From NCBI GenBank assembly GCA_963799455.1, contig CAWCXF010000007.1, positions 1,178,001 through 1,242,000 of the forward strand: a DNA stretch of 64,000 nt, written 5' to 3'. The notes beneath the pieces were generated by a model. The model was not told the origin of the DNA. It made no database searches and saw nothing but the letters and a program-made list of their open reading frames with translations. This document shows, in pieces, positions 19,511-27,910 of this stretch. Source of the DNA: CAWCXF01 sp963799455. Lineage in GTDB: Bacteria; Pseudomonadota; Alphaproteobacteria; Rhodobacterales; Rhodobacteraceae. The position numbers and the translations under genes were made by a program. Position 1 is the first letter of the stretch. Each line of letters begins with the position of its first letter.

Positions 19511-19876
19511 GCACGATCGCGCGCGATGCGTCGCACAAGAACATCTTCAAGGAGATGAAGGACATCACCTTCGACCAGACCATCTCGGACCAGTGCGGGG
19601 TGACCATGAGCGACTCGGTCGAGGCCCGCGCCATCGCCGAGTTCATGGAGCAGAAGGACGGCGTCACCGTCACCTACCAGCCGGCCCTGATCCCGCATCG
19701 ACGGCCACGGCCGGCTGGAGTTCAAGATGGACGAGATCACCGAGTATCTCGGCCGCGAGATGACCGCCGAGATCTTCGAGGTCAACACCTCCACCCATTA
19801 CGGCCGCATGGTCCGAGTGGACGACAACACCGTCATCCTGTTCGGCAACATGGACGACGTGATGGAATACATCTGA
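19507..19876 (+). pseudogene. Monooxygenase coupling/effector protein (PrmD/MimD/MmoB-like), frameshifted
   Basis: A small protein that regulates substrate and oxygen access to the diiron hydroxylase. The first part reads KNIFKEMKDITFDQTISDQCGVTMSDS...GVTVTYQPALI, and the second, after about 19693, IDGHGRLEFKMDEITEYLGREM...NMDDVMEYI in the next frame. One extra C in the run at 19692-19694 accounts for the shift (370 bp = 123 codons + 1). Both halves match MmoB-family order, and corrected length is about 122 residues. It overlaps the hydroxylase gene by four bases. Confidence 0.85.
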
Positions 19877-19946
19877 ACGCGCCGGGGCGCCGGGGCCGCC
19901 GCCCCGGCGCCCCTCCAGTCAACGAGAGTGCGAGAGGGAGACGGTC

Positions 19947-20969
19947 ATGTACACGACGCCTGAGGGCCGCGAGGTCTTCGTGATCGACGGGCACACCCAT
20001 TTCTGGGGACGCCAGCCCCGAGAACCAGAAGAACGTCCACGGCAAGCAGTTCATCGACTGCTTCTACGCCTATCACACCAACCTCAGCCCCGAGTTGGAG
20101 CGCTGGGAGAAGTCCAAGTTCGAGAACTATTCCGAGGACGACATCTACAACGACCTGTTCGTCGAGGGCCCCGACGACATGGCGATCATCCAATCCACCT
20201 ATCTGCGCGACTTCTACAAGACCGGCTTCTCCAGCATCGAGCGCAGCCACAAGATGGCCGAGCGCCACCCCGAGCGTTTCATCATCAACGGCGCGTTCGA
20301 CCCGCGCGACGGCGAGAAGGCGCTCGAATACATCCACTACATGAAGGAGACCTTCGACATCAAAGGGGTCAAGCTCTACACCGCCGAATGGAACGGCGAG
20401 TTCCGGGCTGGAGCCTGAAGGACGAGCAGGCCTACAGGTGCTTCGAGCTGTGCGACAAGCTCGGCATCCGCAACATGCACGTCCACAAGGGGCCGACGAT
20501 CATCCCCTTGGACAAGGACGCCTTCGACGTCCACGACGTGGACCATGCCGCGACCGACTTCCAGAACCTCAACTGGGTCATCGAGCATTGCGGCCTGCCC
20601 CGGCTCGACGACTTCTGCTGGATCGCCACGCAGGAGACCAACGTCTACGCCGGCCTCGCGGTGGCGCTGCCCTTCATCCACCCGCGGCCGCGCTACTTCG
20701 GCGAGGTGATCGCGGAGCTTCTGTTCTGGATCGGGCCCGACAAGATCCTGTTCGGCTCGGACTACGCGATCTGGACCCCGCGCTGGCTCGTGGAGAAGTT
20801 CTGGGCCTTCCAGATCCCCGAGGACATCGCCACCGAGCGCGGCGTCCAGCTCACCGACGAGATCAAGGAGAAGATCCTCGGCCTCAACGCCGCGCGGCTC
20901 TACGACATCGACGTGGACGCGCAGAAGTCGCGGCTCGCGCAGTCGCCCGTCAGCATCGCGGCGGAGTAG
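19947..20969 (+). pseudogene. Amidohydrolase of the propane-monooxygenase operon, two compensating frameshifts
   Basis: An amidohydrolase-2 family metal hydrolase with the metal motif DGHTHFW at the N-terminus. It usually follows the monooxygenase genes in Prm/Mim operons; its substrate there is not established. A continuous 340-codon frame exists, but residues about 21-153 are nonsense. The genuine sequence (ENQKNVHGKQF through TAEWNGEFR) lies in the neighbouring frame. An extra G in GGGG near 20005-20008 and a missing G near 20405-20407 restore it. Such paired indels suggest either errors in the assembly or secondary decay. The downstream part (GWSLKDEQAYRC to the end) is in frame. Confidence 0.82.
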
Positions 20970-20976
20970 GGCGCCC

Positions 20977-21795
20977 GTGCCCGGTCGCCTTGCAACGGAT
21001 CGCGCGGCGGATGCCGCGCGCCCGTCGCCGCGCCAGCGCGAGGTCTGGGCGGCGCTCGACGAGGTCTGCGACCCCGAGCTCGACGAGCCCGTCACCGAGA
21101 TGGGCTTCGTCGAGGCGGTCTCGGTGGCGGGCGGCCGGGTCGAGGTGACGTTCCGGCTGCCGACCTACTGGTGCAGCCCGAACTTCGCCTTCCTGATGGC
21201 CGAGGGCATCAGGAAGGCGGTGCTCGCGCTGCCCTGGGTCGGGGCGGTCGGCGTCCGCCTCCAGGACCATCTGTGCGCCGATGAGATCGACGGCGCGGTG
21301 AATGGCGGGAGGAGCTTCGCCGAAGCCTTCGCGCTGCGCGAGGGCGGCGGCGACCTCGCCGAGCTGCGCGAGACCTTCGAGCGCAAGGCCTTCCAGCGCC
21401 GCCAGGAGGCGGTGATCGTGGGGCTCACGGCCCTCGGCCAAGGGCCCGCCGATCTCGCCGCGATGACGCTGGGCGGGCTCGACGCGACCCGCTTCGACGA
21501 CCCCGAGACCCGCCGCCAGCAGGCCCGCTACCGCGCCCTGCTCACGTCCCGCGGGCTGGCGGCGGCGCCGGGCGACCACGCCTTCCCCGACCCCGACGGC
21601 GCGCCGCTCACCGTGGCGGGCCATGCCCCGCGGATGGGGGCGCTGCGCGCGGTGCGGATCAACATGGAGTTCGGCGGCGCGCTCTGCCGGGGCCTCGCGG
21701 CGAGCCGCTACAAGGAGGTCGTGCGCATGGGCGGCGAGCCGACGCTGGTCGACTTCCTCCTCGACCGCGTGCCGCCGCGCGCCCGAGGAGCGTGA
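20977..21795 (+). CDS. DUF59 (PaaD-like) metal-cluster assembly protein with C-terminal extension
   Basis: A 272-residue protein from GTG 20977, seven bases after the amidohydrolase stop. The first ~110 residues form a DUF59/MIP18-type domain (VWAALDEVCDPELDEPVTEMGFVE, then YWCSPNF with a conserved Cys). That fold helps iron-sulphur or other metal-centre assembly. The following ~160 residues (ALREGGGDLAELRETFERKAFQRRQEA... to LVDFLLDRVPPRARG) are not part of DUF59 and I do not recognise them. Together with the GroEL gene next door, it is probably devoted to maturing the diiron monooxygenase (inference). It is the only intact gene of the island. Confidence 0.78.
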   Translation: MPGRLATDRAADAARPSPRQREVWAALDEVCDPELDEPVTEMGFVEAVSVAGGRVEVTFRLPTYWCSPNFAFLMAEGIRKAVLALPWVGAVGVRLQDHLCADEIDGAVNGGRSFAEAFALREGGGDLAELRETFERKAFQRRQEAVIVGLTALGQGPADLAAMTLGGLDATRFDDPETRRQQARYRALLTSRGLAAAPGDHAFPDPDGAPLTVAGHAPRMGALRAVRINMEFGGALCRGLAASRYKEVVRMGGEPTLVDFLLDRVPPRARGA

Positions 21796-21844
21796 CGGGG
21801 TCGCCCGGCCGGCCACCACGAGAACGAGCATCAGGGAGAGAGAC

Positions 21845-22658
21845 ATGCCGAAACTGCTTCTGCACGCCAACGAGGCCCGGCAGAAACTGGCCGCGGGGGT
21901 GCGGCGCCTGGCGGCGGCGGTCGAGCCGACGCTGGGCCCCAAGGGCATGAACGCGATGGTCGACCGGCCGATCGGCACGCCGCTGATCACCCGCGACGGC
22001 GTCTCCATCGCCTCCGAGATCGAGCTGTTCGACCGCTTCGAGAACATGGGCGCGCAGGTGGTGCGCGAGGTCTCGATGCAGACCAACGAGGTGGCCGGCG
22101 ACGGCACGACCACCTCGATCGTGCTGGCCAACGGCATCATCCAGGGCGGCGTGGACGCCACCTCGCGCGGCGCCAAGGCCGTCGATCTCTGCCGCGGCAT
22201 CGACCGGGCGGTCGAGATCGTGCTCGGCGCGCTGAAGGAGGCGGCCCGGCCCGCCGAGGGCGACCTGCTCGACTCGGTGGCGCGGATCGCGGCCACCAGC
22301 GACAAGCTCGGCGCGATGGTCGCCGAGGCCTATCGCGCGGTGGGGCCCGAGGGCGTCATCTCGACCGAGTTCGCGGTGGGCATCGAGAGCGAGCTGGAGG
22401 TGGTCGAGGGCATGTCCTTCGATCGCGGCTACATCTCGCACCACCTCGTCACCGACCAGGAGGCGATGAGGGCGGAGCTGGCGAGCCCCTACATCCTGCT
22501 GACCGACCTCAAGCTGACCAGCCCCGACCAGCTCGCCGCCGTGCGCGCCATCGCCGCCGAGGACGACCGCCCGCTGCTGATCGTCTCGGAGGACTGCTCA
22601 GCCGAGGTGCTGGCCTCGATCCTGGGGCGCGACGCGGCGGGCAGGATCCTCGTCGTCC
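21845..22658 (+). pseudogene. GroEL-type chaperonin of the monooxygenase operon (MimG-like), cut by IS
   Basis: The first 271 codons of a Hsp60 chaperonin: LGPKGMNAMVDRP near the start, ATP site GDGTTTS at about residue 86, and apical-domain sequence SFDRGYISHHLV. It starts at ATG 21845 after GGGAGAGA. At 22659 the IS begins and the frame runs on into it to 23119, so the C-terminal half is gone. Operon-borne chaperonins of this type are needed to fold the hydroxylase large subunit in mycobacterial Mim systems. The lost half is not on the far side of the IS, where glnA lies. Confidence 0.85.
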
Positions 22659-23707
22659 GGCTCTGTTGCACGGAACGCCTGAAGGCCGAGCTTCCCCTTT
22701 CCCCGCGGCGGTCAGCCGACGGGTCGTGTGACGGGGATGCCGAGCGCGGTATAGCGGTTGAGGATGGCGATGCGGACTTGGAGTTCGGCGGTCTGGCGGT
22801 CGAAGTCGCGGGCCATGAGCTTTTGCCCGAGGAGCTTCATGCAGTTCATCTTGGTCTCGGCGCGGCTTCGGCGGTGGTATCCGCTCCATCGGCGCCAGAT
22901 CGTGCGGCCGAGGCGCTTGATGGCGCGCAGAGCCTCGTTCCTCGCTTCTACGCCGGGGCTGTCCTTCTCCCAAGGCTTGGCATTTCGCCGGGGCGGGATG
23001 ACAGCGTCCGCGCCGCGGTTCGCGATGGCGTCGCGGCAGCCGCGGGTGTCGTAGGCGCCGTCGGCGGTGACCGAGACGATTGGCTCGTTTGCTGGGATCT
23101 GGCCGAGCAGGTCCGGTAGCACAGGCCCATCGCCGACGCCGCTGCCGGTGATCTCGACCGCGCGGACCTCGAGTGTCACCTCGTCGACGGCGAGGTGGAC
23201 CTTTCGCCAGATCCGTCTGCGCGCCCCGCCATGCTTGCGCGCGTGCCATTCCCCCTCGCCTCGGACCTTGATGCCCGTGCTGTCCACGAGCAGGTGCAGC
23301 GGGCCGCCGCTGCCCCGGTAGGGCAGCTGAACGGCCAAGGTCTTCTGCCGTCGGCAGAGCGTCGAGAAGTCCGGCACCGGCCAGTCGAGCCCCGCGAACT
23401 TCAGAAGGCTCGCGACGAAGCCGGTCGTCTGGCGAAGCGGCAGGCCGAACAGCACCTTGATCGTCAGGCAAGCCTGGATCGCGGCGTCGCTGTAGACCGG
23501 CTGGCCGCCGCGCTTGCCCGATGGCGCCGCGTGCCAGGGCGTCGAAGGGTCGAACCAGACGGTCAGCGATCCACGCTCACGCAGCGACGCGTTGTAGGCG
23601 GACCAGTTCAGGGTGCGGTAGCGCGTCGGGGCAGGCTTGGACATGACGCCCAGCTATGCCGCTGGACCGGCAATGTGAATCCCGGGCAGGCTTCGTGCAA
23701 CAAGGCC
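22659..23707 (-). mobile_element. IS5-family element (IS903-like), copy 2, inverted
   Basis: Same length and, as far as compared, the same sequence as copy 1 at 16733, in opposite orientation. The flanking 9-mers (tcgtcgtcc on the left, ctccacatg on the right) do not match each other, and no clean 9-bp pairing appears across the two copies. The junctions therefore arose by rearrangement, not simple insertion. It separates the truncated GroEL gene from the glnA terminator. Confidence 0.9.
22712..23644 (-). CDS. IS5-family transposase (IS903 group), copy 2
   Basis: A 310-residue DDE transposase identical to that of copy 1, with the same spacing to both element ends. Catalytic segments are LLVDSTGIK, VTADGAYD and RAETKMN. 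Intact. Identity of the two copies makes homologous recombination between them likely, which would invert the 4.9-kb segment in between. Confidence 0.93.
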   Translation of the reverse strand: MSKPAPTRYRTLNWSAYNASLRERGSLTVWFDPSTPWHAAPSGKRGGQPVYSDAAIQACLTIKVLFGLPLRQTTGFVASLLKFAGLDWPVPDFSTLCRRQKTLAVQLPYRGSGGPLHLLVDSTGIKVRGEGEWHARKHGGARRRIWRKVHLAVDEVTLEVRAVEITGSGVGDGPVLPDLLGQIPANEPIVSVTADGAYDTRGCRDAIANRGADAVIPPRRNAKPWEKDSPGVEARNEALRAIKRLGRTIWRRWSGYHRRSRAETKMNCMKLLGQKLMARDFDRQTAELQVRIAILNRYTALGIPVTRPVG

Positions 23708-23726
23708 CTCCACATGGAACAAATCT

Positions 23727-23754
23727 GCGAGGCGCATGCTCGCACGCGCCTCGC
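23727..23754 (-). terminator. Probable glnA terminator
   Basis: gcgaggcg and cgcctcgc pair as an 8-bp stem around a 12-base loop, 14 bp beyond the glnA stop on its coding strand. A short T-containing stretch (gatttg) follows in that direction. It lies between glnA and the IS end. Confidence 0.6.
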
Positions 23755-23767
23755 CTGTCGTGCCTCT

Positions 23768-25171
23768 TCAGCACGAATAGTACATCTTGTACTCGACCGG
23801 GTGGGGGGTGTGCTCGAAGGCGTAGACCTCCTCCCACTTCAGCTCCATGTAGCCCGCGATCTGGTCGGTCGAGAACACGTCGCCGGCGAGCAGGAACTGG
23901 TGGTCGGCCTCCAGCTCGTCCAAGGCCTCGCGCAGGGACGCGCAGACGGTGGGGATGCCGGCCAGCTCCTCGGGCGGCAGGTCGTAGAGGTTCTTGTCGT
24001 TGGCCTCGCCGGGGTCGATGCGGTTCTGGATGCCGTCGAGGCCCGCCATCAGGAGCGCCGCGAAGGCGAGGTAGGGGTTGGCGGCCGGGTCGGGGAAGCG
24101 GGCCTCGACGCGCTTGGCCTTGGGGCTCTCGGTCCAGGGGATGCGCACGCAGCCCGAGCGGTTGCGCGCCGAGTAGGCGCGCAGCACGGGGGCCTCGAAG
24201 CCCGGGATCAGGCGCTTGTAGGAGTTGGTCGTGGGGTTGGTGAAGGCGTTGAGCGCCTTGGCGTGCTTGAGGATGCCGCCGATGTACCACAGCGCCTCCT
24301 GGCTGAGGTCGGCGTAGCGGTCGCCGGCGAAGAGCGGCTGGCCCTCCTTCCAGATCGACATGTTGACGTGCATCCCCGAGCCGTTGTCGCCCGAGATGGG
24401 CTTGGGCATGAAGGTCGCCGACTTGCCGTAGGCGTGGGCGACGTTCTGGATCACGTATTTGTACTTCTGGATCCCGTCGGCCTGCTTCGTCAGCGTGCCA
24501 AAGATCAGGCCCAGCTCGTGCTGGCACGACGCCACCTCGTGGTGGTGCTTGTCCACGTCCATGCCCATGCGCTTCATGGTGGACAGCATCTCGGAGCGGA
24601 TGTCCTGGCCCTCGTCGGTCGGGTTGACGGGGAAGTAGCCGCCCTTGACGCCGGGGCGGTGGCCCATGTTGCCCATCTCGTACTTGGTGTCGGTGTTCCA
24701 GGCTGCGTCGATCGCGTCCACCTCGAACGACACCTTGCGCATGCCGACCTCGAAGCGCACGTCGTCGAAGAGGAAGAACTCCGCCTCCGGCCCGAAGAAC
24801 GCCTGGTCGCCCACGCCCGAGGCCGCGAGGTAGGCCTCGGCGCGCTGCGCGATGCCGCGGGGGTCGCGCGCGTAGCTCTCGCCGGTGTCGGGCTCGACCA
24901 CGCTCGAGTGCAGGCACAGCGTCTTCTCGGCGTAGAACGGGTCCATGTAGGCCGAGTCCGGGTCTGGCATCAGCTTCATGTCGGACTGGTCGATCGCCTT
25001 CCACCCCGCGATCGAGGAGCCGTCGAACATGAAGCCCTCACTGATGAAGTCCTCGTCCACCAACTCGGCCATCACCGTCACGTGCTGGAGCTTGCCGCGC
25101 GGGTCGGTGAAGCGGATGTCGACATAGGAGACCTCCTCGTCGCGGATCGTGCTGGGGACGTCCTGGGCCAT
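23768..25171 (-). CDS. glnA: Glutamine synthetase type I (GlnA)
   Basis: A 467-residue enzyme that makes glutamine from glutamate, ammonia and ATP, usually as a cytoplasmic dodecamer. The beta-grasp start, the catalytic-domain signature FDGSSIAGW, the glutamate/metal site EAEFFLFDD, the ATP-site block KHHHEVASCQHE, and NPYLAFAALLMAG are all present in order. Normal length, intact. It lies 116 bp downstream of glnB on the same strand, the usual nitrogen-regulated glnBA pair of alphaproteobacteria. The ATG at 25171 has GAGAGGAAG upstream. Confidence 0.97.
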   Translation of the reverse strand: MAQDVPSTIRDEEVSYVDIRFTDPRGKLQHVTVMAELVDEDFISEGFMFDGSSIAGWKAIDQSDMKLMPDPDSAYMDPFYAEKTLCLHSSVVEPDTGESYARDPRGIAQRAEAYLAASGVGDQAFFGPEAEFFLFDDVRFEVGMRKVSFEVDAIDAAWNTDTKYEMGNMGHRPGVKGGYFPVNPTDEGQDIRSEMLSTMKRMGMDVDKHHHEVASCQHELGLIFGTLTKQADGIQKYKYVIQNVAHAYGKSATFMPKPISGDNGSGMHVNMSIWKEGQPLFAGDRYADLSQEALWYIGGILKHAKALNAFTNPTTNSYKRLIPGFEAPVLRAYSARNRSGCVRIPWTESPKAKRVEARFPDPAANPYLAFAALLMAGLDGIQNRIDPGEANDKNLYDLPPEELAGIPTVCASLREALDELEADHQFLLAGDVFSTDQIAGYMELKWEEVYAFEHTPHPVEYKMYYSC

Positions 25172-25260
25172 GGTCTTCCTCTCTCGCTCGTCGTTCGCGG
25201 CCCTGCGGGCTCGGGATGGGGGTCTCGGCTCGGGTGGCTGGACACGCGCGCGCGCGCGCG

Positions 25261-25280
25261 CCCCGGCTCGGGGGCCGGGG
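25261..25280. repeat. 20-bp palindrome, copy 1, downstream of glnB
   Basis: CCCCGGCTCGGGGGCCGGGG lies 7 bp after the glnB stop and can fold into a strong GC hairpin. The same word recurs at 26993 and, with one change, at 27110, inside the NAD(P)HX gene. Here it may act as an RNA-stabilising hairpin between glnB and glnA. It has no T tract. Confidence 0.6.
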
Positions 25281-25287
25281 GCGCTCG

Positions 25288-25626
25288 CTAGAGCGCGTCC
25301 TCGCCGTGCTCGCCGGTGCGGATGCGGATGGCGTGGGAGACGTCGGAGACGAAGATCTTGCCGTCGCCGATCTTGTCGGTCTTGGCGGCCGCGACGATCG
25401 CCTCGATCGCGGGCTCGACCTGGCCGTCGGGCAGCACCACCTCGATCTTCACCTTCGGAAGAAAATCCACCACGTACTCGGCGCCGCGGTAGAGCTCGGT
25501 GTGCCCCTTCTGGCGGCCGAAGCCCTTGACCTCGACCACGCTGAGGCCCTGGACGCCGATCTCCTGGAGCGCCTCCTTCACCTCGTCGAGCTTGAACGGC
25601 TTGATGATGGCCTCGATCTTCTTCAT
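25288..25626 (-). CDS. glnB: Nitrogen regulatory protein P-II (GlnB)
   Basis: A 112-residue PII signal protein. It senses 2-oxoglutarate, ATP/ADP and, through uridylylation, glutamine, and controls glutamine synthetase adenylylation and NtrB. The start MKKIEAIIKPFKLDEVKEAL is canonical, and the T-loop carries Tyr51 (GAEYVVDFLPK) for uridylylation. The C-terminal signature GDGKIFVSDVSHAIRIRTGE is complete. It precedes glnA in the same operon. The region upstream to the divergent NAD(P)HX gene is 163 bp and must hold both promoters; no clear promoter elements are visible. Confidence 0.97.
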   Translation of the reverse strand: MKKIEAIIKPFKLDEVKEALQEIGVQGLSVVEVKGFGRQKGHTELYRGAEYVVDFLPKVKIEVVLPDGQVEPAIEAIVAAAKTDKIGDGKIFVSDVSHAIRIRTGEHGEDAL

Positions 25627-25789
25627 GCGGCGCCCTTCCCGTATCCGGGGGGGTTGAGACCATCCGCGCGCCGAGGCGACAATCGGGGCCGGGGCGAACG
25701 GCGCGCGCGCGCGGGCGGCCCGAGGGCTCGTGCCCGATGCGTGGGCGACATGCCCAAGGATCGGGCGGTTTGGGAACGAGGGACGCGCG

Positions 25790-27743
25790 ATGACCGAGCT
25801 GCTGACCGCCGCGCAGATGCGCGCCATCGAGCGGGCCGCGATCGAGTCGGGCGCGGTCACGGGCCTGGAGCTGATGGAGCGCGCAGGCCGCGGCACCGTC
25901 GAGGCGATCTTGGCGGAGTGGCCCGAGCTGACCGAGGGCGAGCGCCGCGCCGTGGTCCTGTGCGGGCCGGGCAACAACGGCGGCGACGGGTTCGTCGTGG
26001 CGCGGCTGCTGCGCGAGCGGGGGTGGGCGGTGGAGGTGTTCCTCTATGGGGACGCCGAGAAGCTGCCGCCGGACGCGCGGGCGAACTACGAGCGGTGGTC
26101 GCAAGGCGGGGACATCTGGCCTCTCACCATGCCGAAGCCGACCCCGGACGAGGTCGAGGCGCTCGACGCGCTGGCGGGGGTGACAGCGGAGCGGCCCGCG
26201 CCGGATTCTGGTGGTCGATGCGCTGTTCGGCATCGGTCTTGCGAGGCCGATCGAGGCCCTGGAGGCGATGCTGAGCGAGGTGCATCTCCTCGGACCGTCG
26301 AGCCGCAAGACGAACGACGAGTGGTGGCCCTGTGTCGTCGCCCTGGACATCCCCTCCGGCCTGTGCGCCGACAGCGGACGCGCTCTGGGCGGTCGAGGCG
26401 ACTGCTATCTCGGGGCGACGCTCACCGTCGCCTACGGTGCCGCGAAGAGAGGCCATTTCCTCGACGAGGGACCGGAGGCGTGCGGACGCCTCCGCCTGGT
26501 GGACATAGGGCTGCCCGATGCCTGGGATGAAGGGCGAAGGGACGCCCTCGCCGCCCTCCATGGCCTCTCGATGCCGGGCGCGAAGCTGGGCCGCGTGATG
26601 TCGCGCCTCAACCACACTGATTGGTTCGAGGCCGCCCATCTTCGCAAGGCGAGCGGCCACAAATACCACCACGGCCACGCCCTGATCCTCTCGGGCGGCC
26701 CCGGACGCGGCGGGGCCGCGCGGATGGCGGCGCGGGGCGCGCTCAGGATCGGGGCGGGGCTGGTGACGCTGGGCTGCCCTCCGGCGGCGCTCCAGGAGAA
26801 CGCCTCGCGCGTGGACGCCGTGATGACGCGTTCCGTGAAGGGGGCGGAGGGCCTGGCCGCGATGCTGGAGGACCATCGGCTGAGCGCGCTCGCCCTCGGG
26901 CCGGGGCTCGGCACCGGGGAGCGCGAGGCGGCGCTCGTCCGCGTCGCCCTGGGTGGGGGCGCGGGCGTGCGGGGGGCGAACGAGGATCGAGGCCCCGGCT
27001 CGGGGGCCGGGGCGTCGTTCGTGGCCGGGAGCGAGGGCGCAGGCGAGGACCACGGCGCCCCGGGCTCGAACCGGGGGCTCGACCGGCCGGGCGCGGCGGA
27101 GCGTCGAGGCCCCGGCTCGGAGGCCGGGGCGCCGGGGGCGGATGGGGGCCGTCCCGCTCCGGGCCGGGACGATGGCCGTCCCGCGCCGGGCGAGCCCGAA
27201 GACCGCCCCGCGTCCCGCGGGCGGGCCGAGGGCCGCCGGCCCGCCGTCGTGCTCGACGCCGACGCGCTGACGATCCTCGCGCGCGAGCCGGATCTGTTCG
27301 CGCTCCTGCACGACCGCTGCGTGCTGACCCCGCACGAGGGCGAGTTCGCCCGGCTCTTCCCCGACATCGCCGAGCGCCTCGACGCCCCGGCCGAGACCGG
27401 CCCCGCCACCTCCAAGGTGGACGCGGCGCGCGAGGCCGCCGCCCGCGCGGGCTGCGTGGTGCTCCTCAAGGGCCCCGACACCGTGATCGCCCACCCCGAC
27501 GGCCGCGCGGCGATCAACTCCGCCCATTACGAGCGCTCGGCCCCCTGGCTCGCCACCGCCGGCGCCGGCGACGTGCTGACGGGCTTCATCGCGGGCCTGC
27601 TCGCGCGCGGCCTCGGGCCGATGCAGGCGGCCGAGGCCGCGGCCTGGCTCCACGTCGAGTGCGCGCTGGAGTTCGGGCCGGGGCTGATCGCCGAGGACCT
27701 GCCCGAGATGCTGCCCGCGGTGTTGCGCAGGCTCGGCGTCTAG
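25790..27743 (+). pseudogene. nnr: Bifunctional NAD(P)HX epimerase/dehydratase (Nnr), frameshifted
   Basis: A metabolite-repair enzyme: an N-terminal YjeF epimerase domain (GPGNNGGDGFVVARLL, then DALFGIGLARP) and a C-terminal ADP-dependent dehydratase domain (KYHHGHALILSGGPGRGGAARMAARGAL, LALGPGLG, VLDADALT, TAGAGDVLTGFIAGLLARG). The two parts of the epimerase domain are in different frames; one extra base near 26195-26202 explains it (1954 bp = 651 codons + 1). In the dehydratase domain about 90 residues of Gly/Ala/Arg/Pro-rich sequence (about 26955-27240) are inserted between LGPGLGTG and VVLDADAL, built around two copies of a 20-bp palindrome. Divergent from glnB. Confidence 0.88.
26993..27129. 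repeat. 20-bp palindrome, copies 2 and 3, inside the nnr insert
   Basis: CCCCGGCTCGGGGGCCGGGG at 26993-27012 and the one-base variant with GGAGG at 27110-27129, each preceded by (a/g)tcgagg. They sit in the low-complexity insert of the dehydratase domain and share the word found after glnB. This is a REP-like pattern of mobile or duplicated palindromes. Confidence 0.65.
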
Positions 27744-27809
27744 ACCCCTGGCGGGCGCGGTGCTAAGGCGCCGCCATCCCGGGCCCGCGCGACACAGGAG
27801 GGGCCCGAG

Positions 27810-27894
27810 GCGGATGTGGCGGAACCGGTAGACGCAGCAGGTTTAGGTCCTGCCGCCGCGAGGCGTGGGGGTTCGAGTCCCTTCATCCGCACCA
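27810..27894 (+). tRNA. tRNA-Leu (anticodon TAG)
   Basis: An 85-nt class II tRNA. The acceptor stem GCGGATG pairs with CATCCGC, and the anticodon loop TTTAGGT gives TAG. A long variable arm (gccgccgcgaggcgt) and T arm GGGGGTTCGAGTCCC are present. CCA is encoded. Sixteen bases separate it from the trigger-factor start. Confidence 0.95.
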
Positions 27895-27910
27895 ACAATG
27901 GGAGACGACG

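Noticed and set aside
17782..22658. Composite transposon carrying an intact catabolic operon
   Set aside because: The operon is truncated inside genes at both IS boundaries and no target duplication frames the whole unit, so it was not mobilised as a functional composite.
16724..23716. Simple inversion between the two IS copies, judged from crossed 9-bp target duplications
   Set aside because: The left flank of copy 1 and the left flank of copy 2 share only a tcgtcg word when compared in inverted sense, and the other pair does not match, so the evidence is insufficient.
23195..25291. A 698-codon plus-strand frame across IS copy 2 and glnA
   Set aside because: It is antisense to a transposase and to a canonical glutamine synthetase and shows no protein-like motifs.
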